Shown: positions 28,815-37,367, counted from the stretch's first letter. The stretch: 64,000 nt of DNA from an uncultured Hymenobacter sp. (GCA_913776615.1 CAJYPK010000001.1:62001-126000); one strand, 5' to 3'. Numbers and translations are program-made. The notes: a model not told the origin generated them from the letters alone.

Positions 28815-29837
28815 CTACTGCGCGGGGGCCCCGATGTAAATGGTGCTGTCGCGCTTGGTCACGGGCACGTGCAGGATGGCGCTGAGCACGAACAGCACGC
28901 TCTTTTCGTCGCGCATGGGCAGCACGCCTTCCAGTTCGCGCTGGCCCAGGCGGGGGTCGGCCAGCACGGTGCGGTAGCCGTAGGTATCTTCCAGGTTTTG
29001 CAGAATATCGTTGACGGTGGTGCGGTGCAGCACGAGCTTCTGCTCGGTCCAGGCCAGGGCGGGGGCCGGGCTGCTGGCCGCCAGCTTGTCAAACTGCTGG
29101 CTTACGCTGTCGAAGCGGGCCGCCTCGCTGGGCGCCAGCACCAGGGCCGGCCGGCCGGGCAGGCTCACCCGCACCCGGCCGCTTTGCAGCACCACCTGGG
29201 TTTGGGCGCGGCGCTGCTTCACGTTGAAGCGGGTGCCGAGCACCTCCACGTTGAGCTTGCCGGCGTGCACGATAAACCGCTCGCCGGGCGTGATAACCTG
29301 ATCTTGGTCAAGGTGCTTCACGTCGAAATAGGCCTCGCCTTGCAGCCACACCTCGCGCGGCTGGCCGGGCCGCCAGGCGTAGCGGCGCAGCCGCGAGTGG
29401 GCGTTCAGGGTTACGCGGGTGCCGTCGGGCAGGGCCAGCTGCTGGGTCTGGCCGTAGGCCGTGGCGTCGGTGTACAGCGTGGGCGCGGCCGGGCGCAGCA
29501 GCAGCCAGCCGCCCAGCCCCACGCCGGCCAGGGCGGCGGCCGCCGCGCCGGCCCACTGCCAGGTGCGGCGCCGGGCGCGGGCCTCGTGCTCGGCCACGCT
29601 CTGGGTGATGTCCTGCCAGATAAAGCGGAGCGTGTGCGCGCCCACGGGCACGGGCTCGGCGGCCAGCAGCACGCGCAGCTGCTGCCGGGCGGCGCGGGCG
29701 GCGTCGGCGTTGGCAGGGTTGGTGGCCAGCCAGCCTTCCCAGAAGGCCGCGGCCGCGGCATCGCCCTTTACCCAGCGGATAAAGGAGGCGTCATCGAGAA
29801 AGTCGGTGGTCGTGTAGGAGTTGTAATTCGGTAACAT
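28815..29837 (-). CDS. fecR: FecR-family anti-sigma factor
   Basis: A 340-residue inner-membrane protein. The N-terminal 85 residues are the cytosolic anti-sigma region (ASFIRWVKGDAAAAAFWEGWL); one membrane helix lies at about 92-113 (WAGAAAAALAGVGLGGWLLL); the periplasmic FecR domain follows (ALPDGTRVTLNAHSRLRRY, LQGEAYFDVKH, VEVLGTRFNVK) and then a C-terminal STN-like domain (NDILQNLEDTYGYRTVLAD). It should transmit the SusC signal to the ECF sigma factor encoded about 3.7 kb away at 33509-34114. The ATG at 29837 is used; a TTG 9 nt upstream is in frame. A TGGGGTAA-N15-CGTC promoter lies 64 nt upstream. Confidence 0.92.
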   Translation of the reverse strand: MLPNYNSYTTTDFLDDASFIRWVKGDAAAAAFWEGWLATNPANADAARAARQQLRVLLAAEPVPVGAHTLRFIWQDITQSVAEHEARARRRTWQWAGAAAAALAGVGLGGWLLLRPAAPTLYTDATAYGQTQQLALPDGTRVTLNAHSRLRRYAWRPGQPREVWLQGEAYFDVKHLDQDQVITPGERFIVHAGKLNVEVLGTRFNVKQRRAQTQVVLQSGRVRVSLPGRPALVLAPSEAARFDSVSQQFDKLAASSPAPALAWTEQKLVLHRTTVNDILQNLEDTYGYRTVLADPRLGQRELEGVLPMRDEKSVLFVLSAILHVPVTKRDSTIYIGAPAQ

Positions 29838-29901
29838 GGCGGGCAAAAAGGGGGTCGGGCGCGGGGCGGGCTAGCCAGCAGTCGGCACCCGACATCTGCA
29901 A

Positions 29902-29927
29902 GACGCCCGCACCGGGGCCATTACCCC
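29902..29927 (-). promoter_or_regulatory. ECF-type promoter P1 (GGGGTAA-N15-CGTC) of fecR-susCD-tlpA
   Basis: On the minus strand GGGGTAA (29927-29921), a 15-nt spacer and CGTC (29905-29902), 64 nt before the fecR ATG. It is preceded by an A/T-rich stretch. One of five identical-spacing sites. Confidence 0.75.
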
Positions 29928-29998
29928 ACGCCCGTATTATTTTTTTGAAAAGTAGCGGGCTGGCCCGGTTATTTTTTGGTGAAGCGCCGGCAACAGTG

Positions 29999-30024
29999 GG
30001 GTAATCCGGGGCGGCCGGGCGTCT
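29999..30024 (+). promoter_or_regulatory. ECF-type promoter P2 (GGGGTAA-N15-CGTC) of the cysteine synthase
   Basis: GGGGTAA (29999-30005), a 15-nt spacer and CGTC (30021-30024), 40 nt before the ATG at 30065. It stands back-to-back with P1, the two -35-like boxes being 71 nt apart. Confidence 0.75.
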
Positions 30025-30064
30025 TGGGCGTAGCGGCCGAGGGCCGCGCTTTTCTGCTCGCTCT

Positions 30065-31159
30065 ATGCTTCCTGATTCTGCAATTGGCCTGGCGGCTCAC
30101 CCGGCCCCGCCACCGGCCCTGGCCGCGCTCTGGCACCTCGTCGGCAACACGCCCCTGCTGGCCCTGCGCTACACCTACCGGGGCCGCCCCGGCCAGGTGT
30201 TCGTAAAGTGCGAGCACTACAATCTCACCGGCAGCCTCAAAGACCGCATGGCCCTCTACGTGCTGGAGCAGGCCTACCGCAGCGGGGCTATTCGCCCCGG
30301 CGAACCGATTATCGAAGCCACCAGCGGCAACACCGGCATTGCCTTCGCCGCCATCGGGCGAGCGCTGGGGCACCCAGTACGCATTATGATGCCCGACTGG
30401 CTGAGCCGCGAGCGCATCGACATTATTCGCTCGCTGGGGGCCGACATCGACTTGATTAGCAAGGCTGAAGGGGGCTTCCTGGGCAGCATCCGGCGCAGCG
30501 AGGAGCTGGCGGCCGGGGGCGGCGGGTTTCTGCCCCGGCAGTTTGAGAACCGCTACAACGCCGAGGCCCACGCCCGCACCACCGGCCCCGAAATCGTGGC
30601 CCAGCTGGCCAGCGTTGGCCGGCGGCCCGATGCCTTCGTGGCCGGCGTGGGCACCGGCGGCACCGTGATGGGCGTGGGCCAGTACCTGCGCCGCCTCGAC
30701 CCGGCCGTGCACATTCACCCGCTCGAACCAGCCGAGTCGCCCACCCTGAGCACGGGCCACAAGGTGGGCACGCACCGCATTCAGGGCATCTCCGACGAGT
30801 TTATCCCGGCCCTCGTGCAACTCGACCAGCTCGATGGCATCGTGCAGGCGCACGACGGCGACGCCATCCTGGTGGCCCAGCGGCTGGCCCGCGAGCTGGG
30901 GCTGGCGGTGGGTATTTCGAGCGGGGCCAACGTCATCGGGGCCATTAAGCTGCGCGAGGAGCTGGGCCCGGACGCCGTGGTGGTAACGCTGCTCTGCGAC
31001 AGCAACAAGAAGTACCTCAGCACCGACCTGGTGCGCCCCGAGCCCGTGCGCCCCGGCTACCTGGCGCCCGACCTGCGCTTCACCGGCTTCGTGCCGGTAC
31101 CGCGCCTGGCCACCCCGCTGCTCCCCACCGGCCCTTGCGCACTCACTTGTACCAACTAG
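30065..31159 (+). CDS. PLP-dependent cysteine synthase family protein
   Basis: A 364-residue enzyme of the O-acetylserine sulfhydrylase/cystathionine beta-synthase fold. The PLP lysine is K59 in GSLKDRMAL; the substrate loop is [12 protein letters not shown]; the phosphate cup is [17 protein letters not shown] lies near the C-terminal domain. It probably makes cysteine from an activated serine and sulfide, although cystathionine synthase activity cannot be excluded. The roughly 40-residue C-terminal extension is not conserved in the short CysK type. It is expressed divergently from fecR from the shared P1/P2 region and precedes the two disulfide-reductase genes. Confidence 0.88.
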   Translation: MLPDSAIGLAAHPAPPPALAALWHLVGNTPLLALRYTYRGRPGQVFVKCEHYNLTGSLKDRMALYVLEQAYRSGAIRPGEPIIEATSGNTGIAFAAIGRALGHPVRIMMPDWLSRERIDIIRSLGADIDLISKAEGGFLGSIRRSEELAAGGGGFLPRQFENRYNAEAHARTTGPEIVAQLASVGRRPDAFVAGVGTGGTVMGVGQYLRRLDPAVHIHPLEPAESPTLSTGHKVGTHRIQGISDEFIPALVQLDQLDGIVQAHDGDAILVAQRLARELGLAVGISSGANVIGAIKLREELGPDAVVVTLLCDSNKKYLSTDLVRPEPVRPGYLAPDLRFTGFVPVPRLATPLLPTGPCALTCTN

Positions 31160-31183
31160 AGCGGTTTTCACTTTCCTCCCACA

Positions 31184-31268
31184 GAATTAAAAATTAAAAA
31201 TGAGAAATTAAAAATATAAAACCATTTGTCTTAAAATTTTTTAATTGTTCATTTTTAATTTTTAATTC
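31184..31268. repeat. AT-rich inverted repeat of AATTAAAA units, copy 2
   Basis: GAATTAAAAATTAAAAATGA on the left pairs with the complement ending TTAATTTTTAATTC on the right. It separates the cysteine synthase from the DsbD N-domain gene and may carry that gene's promoter. Confidence 0.75.
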
Positions 31269-31307
31269 AACCTAAAGGTGTACACCGACTTGGAAACCGC
31301 ACTCGTT

Positions 31308-31760
31308 ATGCCGAAAAATCTATTGCTAAGCGCCGCGCTGCTGCTCGGGGCCAGCGCCGCCCAGGCCCAGATCCTGACGCCCGTGAAATGGGCCTACGCC
31401 GCCAAGAAAACCAGCCCCACCGAGGCCACGCTCTTCCTCAAAGCCACTATGGACGAAGGCTGGCACGTGTACTCGCAAACCGGCCAGAAGGGTGGCCCCG
31501 TGAAGACGACCATCACCTTCGCGCCCGCCAAGGGCTACACCCTGGCGGGCCCGCCCACCGAGCCCACGCCCATCACCAAGTACGAGCCCGCGTTTGAGAT
31601 GCCGGTGAACTACTTCGCGGGCTCGGTCATTTTTCAGCAGAAAATCAAGCTGACCGGCAAGGGCCCGCTCACCATCAAGGGCACGGTGCGCTACATGACC
31701 TGCAACGACACCAAGTGCCTGCCGCCCGACGAAGTGGCCTTCAGCATCCCGGTTAAGTAG
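31308..31760 (+). CDS. DsbD N-terminal-domain protein, periplasmic
   Basis: A 150-residue protein with a signal peptide (ending AAQAQ, about residue 21) and an immunoglobulin-like DsbD-alpha domain: WHVYSQTGQKGGP near the N-terminus and the two cysteines in YMTCNDTKCLPP (C-x4-C) near the C-terminus. In classical DsbD this domain receives electrons from the membrane part and passes them to client thioredoxins. Here it is a separate gene placed 9 nt before the membrane DsbD gene, whose product lacks it, so the two together rebuild full DsbD. The ATG at 31308 is set by the signal peptide. Confidence 0.85.
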   Translation: MPKNLLLSAALLLGASAAQAQILTPVKWAYAAKKTSPTEATLFLKATMDEGWHVYSQTGQKGGPVKTTITFAPAKGYTLAGPPTEPTPITKYEPAFEMPVNYFAGSVIFQQKIKLTGKGPLTIKGTVRYMTCNDTKCLPPDEVAFSIPVK

Positions 31761-31769
31761 AGCCAGCCC

Positions 31770-33500
31770 ATGCGCGCTCCCAGCCTACCCTCCCGCCGCC
31801 GGCCGCTGGCCTGGCTGGCCGCACTCTTCGTGGCTTTCAGCCTGCTGGCCGGCTTCCAGACGGCGGCCCAGGCCCCGCCCGCCGACCTCGATTTCACGCC
31901 CATCGAAACTGCCCCGGCTAGCCTGGCCGCCCCGGCGGCAGTTCGACCAGCCACCCCGGCCGCCCGGGCCGACAGCAGCCGGGCCACCGCGCTTACCCCG
32001 GCCACTGCCGCGCCCGCGCCGCCCCGGCCCGCGCCCGTATCGCTGTGGGTGACGCTGCTGACCGGGCTGCTCGGCGGCTTTGCGGCGGTGCTCATGCCCT
32101 GCATTTTCCCGCTGCTGCCCATGACGGTGAGCTTCTTCACCAAGCGGGCCAGCAGCCGGGCGGCGGGCATCCGGCAGGCGCTGCTCTACGGGGCCAGCAT
32201 CGTGGTGATTTACGTGGCGCTGGGGCTGTTCATTACCGTGGCGTTCGGGGCCGATGTGCTGAACAACCTGGCTACCAATGGGTTGTTCAACCTGTTTTTC
32301 TTCGGGCTGCTGGTGGTGTTTGCCGCCTCCTTCCTGGGAGCTTTTGAAATAACCTTGCCCAGCGAATGGGTCAACAAAACCGATACCCAGGCCGATAAGG
32401 GCGGCGTGCTGGGCATTTTCTTTATGGCGGCCACGCTGGCGCTGGTGTCGTTTTCGTGCACCGGGCCCATCATCGGCACCTTGCTGGTGCAGGCGGCTAC
32501 CACCGGGCAGCTGCTGGGGCCGGCCGTGGGAATGCTGGGCTTTTCGGTGGCGCTGGCCCTGCCGTTTACGCTGCTTTCGCTGTTTCCGGGCTGGCTGTCG
32601 TCGCTGCCCAAGTCGGGCGGCTGGCTCAACTCGGTGAAGGTGGTGCTGGGCTTTCTGGAGCTGGGCCTCTCACTCAAGTTCTTGTCGAACGTGGACCTGG
32701 CCTACCACTGGGAATGGTTTGACCGCGAGCTCTTTCTGGTGGTCTGGATTGTGCTGTCGGCGCTGCTGGGCTTCTACCTGCTGGGCGAGTTGAAATTTTC
32801 GCACGATAGTCCGCTGGCCTTTGTCACACTGCCGCGCTTGTTTCTGGCCATCGTCACGCTCTCGTTCAGCGTGTACCTGGTGCCGGGGCTGTGGGGGGCG
32901 CCGCTGCACGCCGTGGCCGCCTTCCTGCCACCCCAGTCCACCCAGGATTTTGACCTCTACACGCCCACGCTCGGCGGGCGCGGGGCGGGCGCCGGCCCGG
33001 CCGCGCCGCGTACCGCCCACCGCTACGCCGACCTCTTCCACGCCCCGCTCGGGCTCGATGCGTATTTCGACTACGCCGAGGCCCGCGCCGCCGCCCGGGC
33101 CGCCGGCAAGCCGCTGCTCATCGATTTTACCGGCCACGCCTGCGTGAACTGCCGCAAGATGGAGGCCACCGTGTGGCCCACCGCGCAGGTGCTGCCGCTC
33201 ATCCGCGACCGCTACGTGCTGGTGCAGCTTTACGTGGACGATAAAACCGATTTGCCCGAAGCCGAGCAAACTGTTTCGCCCTACAGCGGCAAGAAAATCA
33301 CCACCCTGGCCGGCAAGTGGAGCGACCTGCAAGCCAGCCGCTACAATGCCAATTCGCAGCCCTACTACGTGCTGCTCGACCCCGCCACCGAGCGCGTGCT
33401 AGCCCCCCCGCAGGGTGCCAACTACGACCCCGAAAACTTCCGGTCTTTCCTGGAAAGCGGGCTTAGCGCGTACCGGGCGGGGGGCCAGGCGACGCCCTAG
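31770..33500 (+). CDS. dsbD: Thiol:disulfide interchange protein DsbD (membrane and thioredoxin domains)
   Basis: A 576-residue protein. It has an N-terminal membrane anchor, a Pro/Ala-rich linker (about 30-90), the CcdA-like eight-helix domain (about 90-380) with C111 in LMPCIFPLLPM and C230 in SFSCTGPIIG, then a thioredoxin-like domain with C458 and C461 in HACVNCRKM. It moves electrons from cytoplasmic thioredoxin to the periplasm. Its partners are presumably the N-domain protein encoded just upstream and TlpA-like reductases such as the one at 21535. It faces the sigma gene tail to tail, 8 nt apart. Confidence 0.9.
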   Translation: MRAPSLPSRRRPLAWLAALFVAFSLLAGFQTAAQAPPADLDFTPIETAPASLAAPAAVRPATPAARADSSRATALTPATAAPAPPRPAPVSLWVTLLTGLLGGFAAVLMPCIFPLLPMTVSFFTKRASSRAAGIRQALLYGASIVVIYVALGLFITVAFGADVLNNLATNGLFNLFFFGLLVVFAASFLGAFEITLPSEWVNKTDTQADKGGVLGIFFMAATLALVSFSCTGPIIGTLLVQAATTGQLLGPAVGMLGFSVALALPFTLLSLFPGWLSSLPKSGGWLNSVKVVLGFLELGLSLKFLSNVDLAYHWEWFDRELFLVVWIVLSALLGFYLLGELKFSHDSPLAFVTLPRLFLAIVTLSFSVYLVPGLWGAPLHAVAAFLPPQSTQDFDLYTPTLGGRGAGAGPAAPRTAHRYADLFHAPLGLDAYFDYAEARAAARAAGKPLLIDFTGHACVNCRKMEATVWPTAQVLPLIRDRYVLVQLYVDDKTDLPEAEQTVSPYSGKKITTLAGKWSDLQASRYNANSQPYYVLLDPATERVLAPPQGANYDPENFRSFLESGLSAYRAGGQATP

Positions 33501-33508
33501 CCCGACCC

Positions 33509-34114
33509 TTATCCCCCGTACCGCCACCCCAGCAGCAACGCCAGCAGCAGCGGGCGGGGCACGTTCATGATTTCCTTGAGCGCGTCGAGCGCCCGGGCGG
33601 TGAGCTTGTACACGCCCTTCACATTGATGGCCAGCAGCTCGGCAATCTGAGCGTACTCCAGCTCCTCGTAGTAGCGCAGGTAAATTACCTGCTTCTGGCG
33701 GGGGCTGAGCTGCTCGATGGCGGCCGCCAGCCGGGCCGCCTGGCCTTGCTGCTCCTGCTGGTGCAGGGCCTCGGCCTCGGGCGAAAAGCTGAGGGTAAAG
33801 GGCGCCTTGTCGTCTTCGAGCGAGATGTGCTGGTAGCGCTGGTCGCGGCGCTTTTTATCGAGCAGGGTGTTGCGCAGGCCCGTGAGCAGGTAGTAGCGCA
33901 CGTTGTCGAGCGGGCCGAGCTTGGCGCGCTTGGCCCAGAGCTTTACGAAGAGGTCGTGCAGCGCGTCGCGCACCAGAAATTCGTCCTGCACCAGGCGCAC
34001 CCCGTACTCGTAGAGGGCTGCCGCGTGCTGCTCGTAGAGCGTGGCATACGCCCGCTCGTCGCCCTGCCGGAAGGCGGCCCATACGTCCGGGTCGGGGGGC
34101 TGGGGCGGCAGCAT
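33509..34114 (-). CDS. ECF-type RNA polymerase sigma-70 factor
   Basis: A 201-residue sigma factor. Region 2 spans about residues 20-90 (YEQHAAALYEYGVRLVQDE, then DALHDLFVKLWAK and LLTGLRNTLLDKKRR) and region 4 about 130-185 (QLSPRQKQVIYLRYYEELEY, AQIAELLAINVKGVYKLTARAL). It belongs to the FecI-like Bacteroidota sigma factors that pair with FecR. Unusually the fecR gene is not adjacent: a plus-strand cysteine synthase/DsbD block lies between. It has a housekeeping-type promoter and is the best candidate reader of the five GGGGTAA-N15-CGTC sites around it. The C-terminal tail (RPLLLALLLGWRYGG) is hydrophobic. Confidence 0.92.
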   Translation of the reverse strand: MLPPQPPDPDVWAAFRQGDERAYATLYEQHAAALYEYGVRLVQDEFLVRDALHDLFVKLWAKRAKLGPLDNVRYYLLTGLRNTLLDKKRRDQRYQHISLEDDKAPFTLSFSPEAEALHQQEQQGQAARLAAAIEQLSPRQKQVIYLRYYEELEYAQIAELLAINVKGVYKLTARALDALKEIMNVPRPLLLALLLGWRYGG

Positions 34115-34168
34115 TCGAGCAAGTGAGAACTAAAGATTTTGATTTGATAACTAAGCAGACACGCTGGG

Positions 34169-34200
34169 CAAATGTATTGGGTTGCGCCGCTCACCCCAAA
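34169..34200 (-). promoter_or_regulatory. Housekeeping-type promoter of the ECF sigma gene
   Basis: On the minus strand TTTG (34200-34197), a 20-nt spacer and TACATTTG (34176-34169) match the Bacteroidota -33/-7 consensus closely. The sigma ATG is 54 nt further. No GGGGTAA-N15-CGTC site faces this gene. Confidence 0.65.
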
Positions 34201-34217
34201 AATAGTTTGCCCGGGCT

Positions 34218-34243
34218 GGGGTAATGCCGGGCCGGGCGGCGTC
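34218..34243 (+). promoter_or_regulatory. ECF-type promoter P3 (GGGGTAA-N15-CGTC) of the M16 peptidase
   Basis: GGGGTAA (34218-34224), a 15-nt spacer and CGTC (34240-34243), 63 nt before the ATG at 34307. It is divergent from the sigma gene's own promoter. Confidence 0.75.
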
Positions 34244-34306
34244 TGAGAAGCGGCGGGGGCCGGGGCTAGCCGCCGGGCCGTTGCCGCTCCCCGATTTCTG
34301 CGCCGT

Positions 34307-37168
34307 ATGTATTTTTCTCTTTCCCCGCGCCGGCTGCCGCTGGCCTTTTCGCTGGCCACGGCCGGGCTGCTGGCTGGCCCCGCCGCTGCCCAGGTATCCG
34401 CGCCGTCGGCGCTGCCCGCCCCCACGGCCCAGCTGCCGCTCGACCCCGCCGTACGCGTGGGCCGCCTGCCCAACGGCCTCACGTACTACATCCGGCGCAA
34501 CGCCACGCCCGCCCACCAAGCCAAGCTGGTGCTGGCCAACAAGGCCGGCTCGCTGCTCGAAGACGACGACCAGCGCGGCCTGGCGCACTTCCTGGAGCAC
34601 CTGGCCTTCAACGGCACCCGCGACTACCCCAAGCAGGAGCTCATCAACTACTTGCAGCGGGCCGGCGTGCGCTTCGGGGCTGATTTGAACGCCTACACCA
34701 CCCAAACCGAAACGGTGTTTGAGCTGCCCTTGCCCACCGACCAGCCGGGCCTGTTGCAGCAGGGCGTGAACATCCTGGCCAACTGGGCCGGCCGCCTCTC
34801 TCTGGCCCCGGCCGAAATGGAGCAGGAGCGCAACATCATCCTGGAAGAGGCCCGGATGCGCGGCCTGAACGCCCCCGAGCGCGTGCGCCACCAGCTGGCC
34901 CCCGTGCTGCTCAACCGCGCCCGCACCAGCGAGCGCGAGGCCATCGGCCTGGAGCAGGTGATGCGCACGGCCCCGCTGGCCCGGCTGCGGCAGTTCTACC
35001 ACGATTGGTACCGGCCCGATTTGCAAGCCGTGGTGGCGGTGGGCGACTTCGATCCCGACCAGGTGGAAGAGTACATCAAGCAGTACTTCGGCGACTTACA
35101 AAACCCTAGCCCCGAGCGCCCGCTGCCCAGCTACCCCGTGCCCAGCCGGCCCGGCACCGAGGTGCTGCTCGTGACCGACCCCGAGCTGGCTACTACCCGC
35201 CTTACCTCGGTGGTGCGGCAGCCGGCGCTGCCCGCCGGCACCGTGGCCGAGTACACGGCCGGCCTCGACCGCCAGCTGTTTGGCTACGCCGTGCAGCAGC
35301 GCCTGGCCGAGCTGAGCCGCCAGCCCCGGCCACCGTTTCAGAGCGCCAGCGCCAGCTACGCCGGCCTCACCGACGACACCGACGCCCTCGGGATGCAGGT
35401 AACCGTGGCGCACCCCGCCGAGGCACCGGCCGCCGTGGCCGCCCTGCTGCGCGAAGTACTGCGCCCCATCGGCGCCGCCGAAGCGGCCCGCGCCAAAGCC
35501 GCCCTGCGCGCCAGCTTCGACGCGCTGTGGCAGGAGCGCGACAAGCACGCTTCCGACAGCTACGCCCGCGAGTACGTGCAGCTGTTTTTGCACCAGACGC
35601 CCGCCCCCGGCCTCGCCACCGAGCGCGCCCTGGCCCTGGCCCACCTCGCTACCGTAACGCCCGCCCAGCTCAGCGCCCTGGCCGCCGGCTTCGTGCGCCC
35701 CGACAACCGCGCCCTGCTGCTGCAAGCGCCCCGCGCCGACCAGGCCCAGCTGCCCGACGCGGCCACCCTCACGGCCTGGTTTCAGCCGCCCGCTAGCCTG
35801 GCCGCCGATGCCACCGCGGCCGCCGATACGGCCACCGCCGACGCCGCGCCACTGGTGGCGGTGCCGGCCGGCGGGCGCATCGTGCGCGAGCGGCGGCAGC
35901 CGGCCGTGGGCGCCACCGAGCTGCAACTCAGCAATGGGGTGCGCGTGGTGCTCAAGCCCACGACCTTGCAAAACAACGAGATACTGCTGGGCAGCTACGC
36001 CTTCGGGGGCACGTCGCGCGCTTCGGATGCCGACTTCACCTCGGCGGCCATGAGCGTACCGCTAGTGCTCAGCAGCGGCGCGGGCACCTGGCCCGCCCGC
36101 CGCCTGCGCGAGCGCCTCACGGGCCACGACGTAGCGGTGGTGCCCGCCCTCGGCGAGCTGTCGCAGGGCTTGCAAGGCCACAGCAGCCCGGCCGAGCTGG
36201 AAACGGCCCTGCAGTTGATCTACCTCTACTGCGCGCAGCCGCGGCACGACTCGCTGACCTGGGCCACCATCCGCAACAGCACCCTGGCCAACCTGGCCGC
36301 CCGCAGCCCCGAGCCCAGCCGGGTGTTCATCGATACGGTGGCGGCGGTGCTCAGCGGGGGTAATTTCCGGCGGCAGACGCCCACGGCGGCGCGGGTGCAG
36401 GCGGCCAGTCAGGCCGTGGCCGAGGCGTATTACAACGCCCGGTTTGGCAACGCGGCGGGCTTCACCTTCGTGCTGGTGGGCAACCTCGACTCGACCACCG
36501 TGCGGCCGCTGCTGGCCCGCTACCTGGGCGCCCTGCCCGCGTTGCCCGGCCGCCCGGGCACTTACCGCAACCTGCACATTGCGCCGCCCGCTGGCCCGCT
36601 CACCAAGGTGGTGCGCCTGGGCCACGACGACAAGGCCACCGTGCGGCTGGTGTTTCAGGGCAAGCACCACTACTCGGCCCGGCACAACATGACCCTGCGC
36701 GTGCTCGAAGACCTGCTGGAGCTGCGCCTGCTGGCCCGCCTGCGCGAGCAGGAGGGCGGCGTCTACACGCCCAGCGTGCAAGCCAGCGCCAGCAAGCTGC
36801 CCACCGGCCGCTACTCGTGCACCATTCTCTTCAACTGCGCGCCGGCCAATGCCGATAAGCTCGTGGCCGCTACCCTCGACGAAATTCAGACCCTGGCCAC
36901 CCGGGGCCCGGCGCCCGACGACCTGGCCAAGGTGCTGGCCGAGCAGCGCGCCGACCTCGCCCGCCAGGGCAGTACCAACGGCTACTGGCTAGGCTACCTG
37001 CTGGGCCAGTACCAAAACCACGAGCCCCTGGCTGCCCGCCTGGCCCAGCTCCGCCTGCTAGCCAGCATTACGCCCGCCGATGCGCGCCGCGCCGCCCGCC
37101 GCTACCTGGCCCCGCGCCACCTGCTGCGCTTCGAGCTGCTGCCGGTAAGCGAGTCCCCCAGGGGGTAA
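34307..37168 (+). CDS. Secreted M16 (pitrilysin/insulinase) zinc peptidase
   Basis: A 953-residue protein with a signal peptide (ending AAAQV, about residue 28) and the full M16 layout of two homologous halves. The inverted zinc motif HFLEH gives H94, E97 and H98; the third ligand is probably E180 or E181 in NIILEEARMRG. The second half (about 540-953) has no zinc motif, as expected. M16 peptidases form a chamber that degrades peptides rather than folded proteins, some of them disulfide-linked. Its promoter P3 places it with the SusCD/TlpA system, suggesting breakdown of imported or periplasmic peptides. Confidence 0.92.
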   Translation: MYFSLSPRRLPLAFSLATAGLLAGPAAAQVSAPSALPAPTAQLPLDPAVRVGRLPNGLTYYIRRNATPAHQAKLVLANKAGSLLEDDDQRGLAHFLEHLAFNGTRDYPKQELINYLQRAGVRFGADLNAYTTQTETVFELPLPTDQPGLLQQGVNILANWAGRLSLAPAEMEQERNIILEEARMRGLNAPERVRHQLAPVLLNRARTSEREAIGLEQVMRTAPLARLRQFYHDWYRPDLQAVVAVGDFDPDQVEEYIKQYFGDLQNPSPERPLPSYPVPSRPGTEVLLVTDPELATTRLTSVVRQPALPAGTVAEYTAGLDRQLFGYAVQQRLAELSRQPRPPFQSASASYAGLTDDTDALGMQVTVAHPAEAPAAVAALLREVLRPIGAAEAARAKAALRASFDALWQERDKHASDSYAREYVQLFLHQTPAPGLATERALALAHLATVTPAQLSALAAGFVRPDNRALLLQAPRADQAQLPDAATLTAWFQPPASLAADATAAADTATADAAPLVAVPAGGRIVRERRQPAVGATELQLSNGVRVVLKPTTLQNNEILLGSYAFGGTSRASDADFTSAAMSVPLVLSSGAGTWPARRLRERLTGHDVAVVPALGELSQGLQGHSSPAELETALQLIYLYCAQPRHDSLTWATIRNSTLANLAARSPEPSRVFIDTVAAVLSGGNFRRQTPTAARVQAASQAVAEAYYNARFGNAAGFTFVLVGNLDSTTVRPLLARYLGALPALPGRPGTYRNLHIAPPAGPLTKVVRLGHDDKATVRLVFQGKHHYSARHNMTLRVLEDLLELRLLARLREQEGGVYTPSVQASASKLPTGRYSCTILFNCAPANADKLVAATLDEIQTLATRGPAPDDLAKVLAEQRADLARQGSTNGYWLGYLLGQYQNHEPLAARLAQLRLLASITPADARRAARRYLAPRHLLRFELLPVSESPRG

Positions 37169-37211
37169 TGCGGGCGGGTTACCGGCTTTTTTCCTTCGAT
37201 GGCTACCTGGT

Positions 37212-37367
37212 CAGTGTACCCTCTGTGCTATCCGGTTAGGAGATATCCCTTCTCAACCCTTACCCTCCTACCCTCACGCCCTTTTAACGACTAGCTCCCC
37301 CTCTCCTCTTCGGAGAGGGGGCCGGGGGGTGAGGCGGCCGCGCTCGGATAGCGCAAAGGGTACACTG
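37212..37367. repeat. MITE-like element with 23-bp terminal inverted repeats
   Basis: Ends CAGTGTACCC...GCTATCCG (37212-37234) and the complement (37345-37367) differ at two positions. Inside is a CCCCCTCTCC / GGAGAGGGGG hairpin of the CTCACCCC family (copy 2). Confidence 0.65.

Noticed and set aside
31993..31999. TTACCCC inside dsbD (a GGGGTAA on the minus strand)
   Set aside because: Lies within coding sequence, lacks the CGTC partner and faces no gene start.
37162..37190. GGGGTAA overlapping the stop codon of the M16 gene
   Set aside because: No CGTC 15 nt downstream, and the box is part of the coding end; the true element for the next gene is at 37519-37544.
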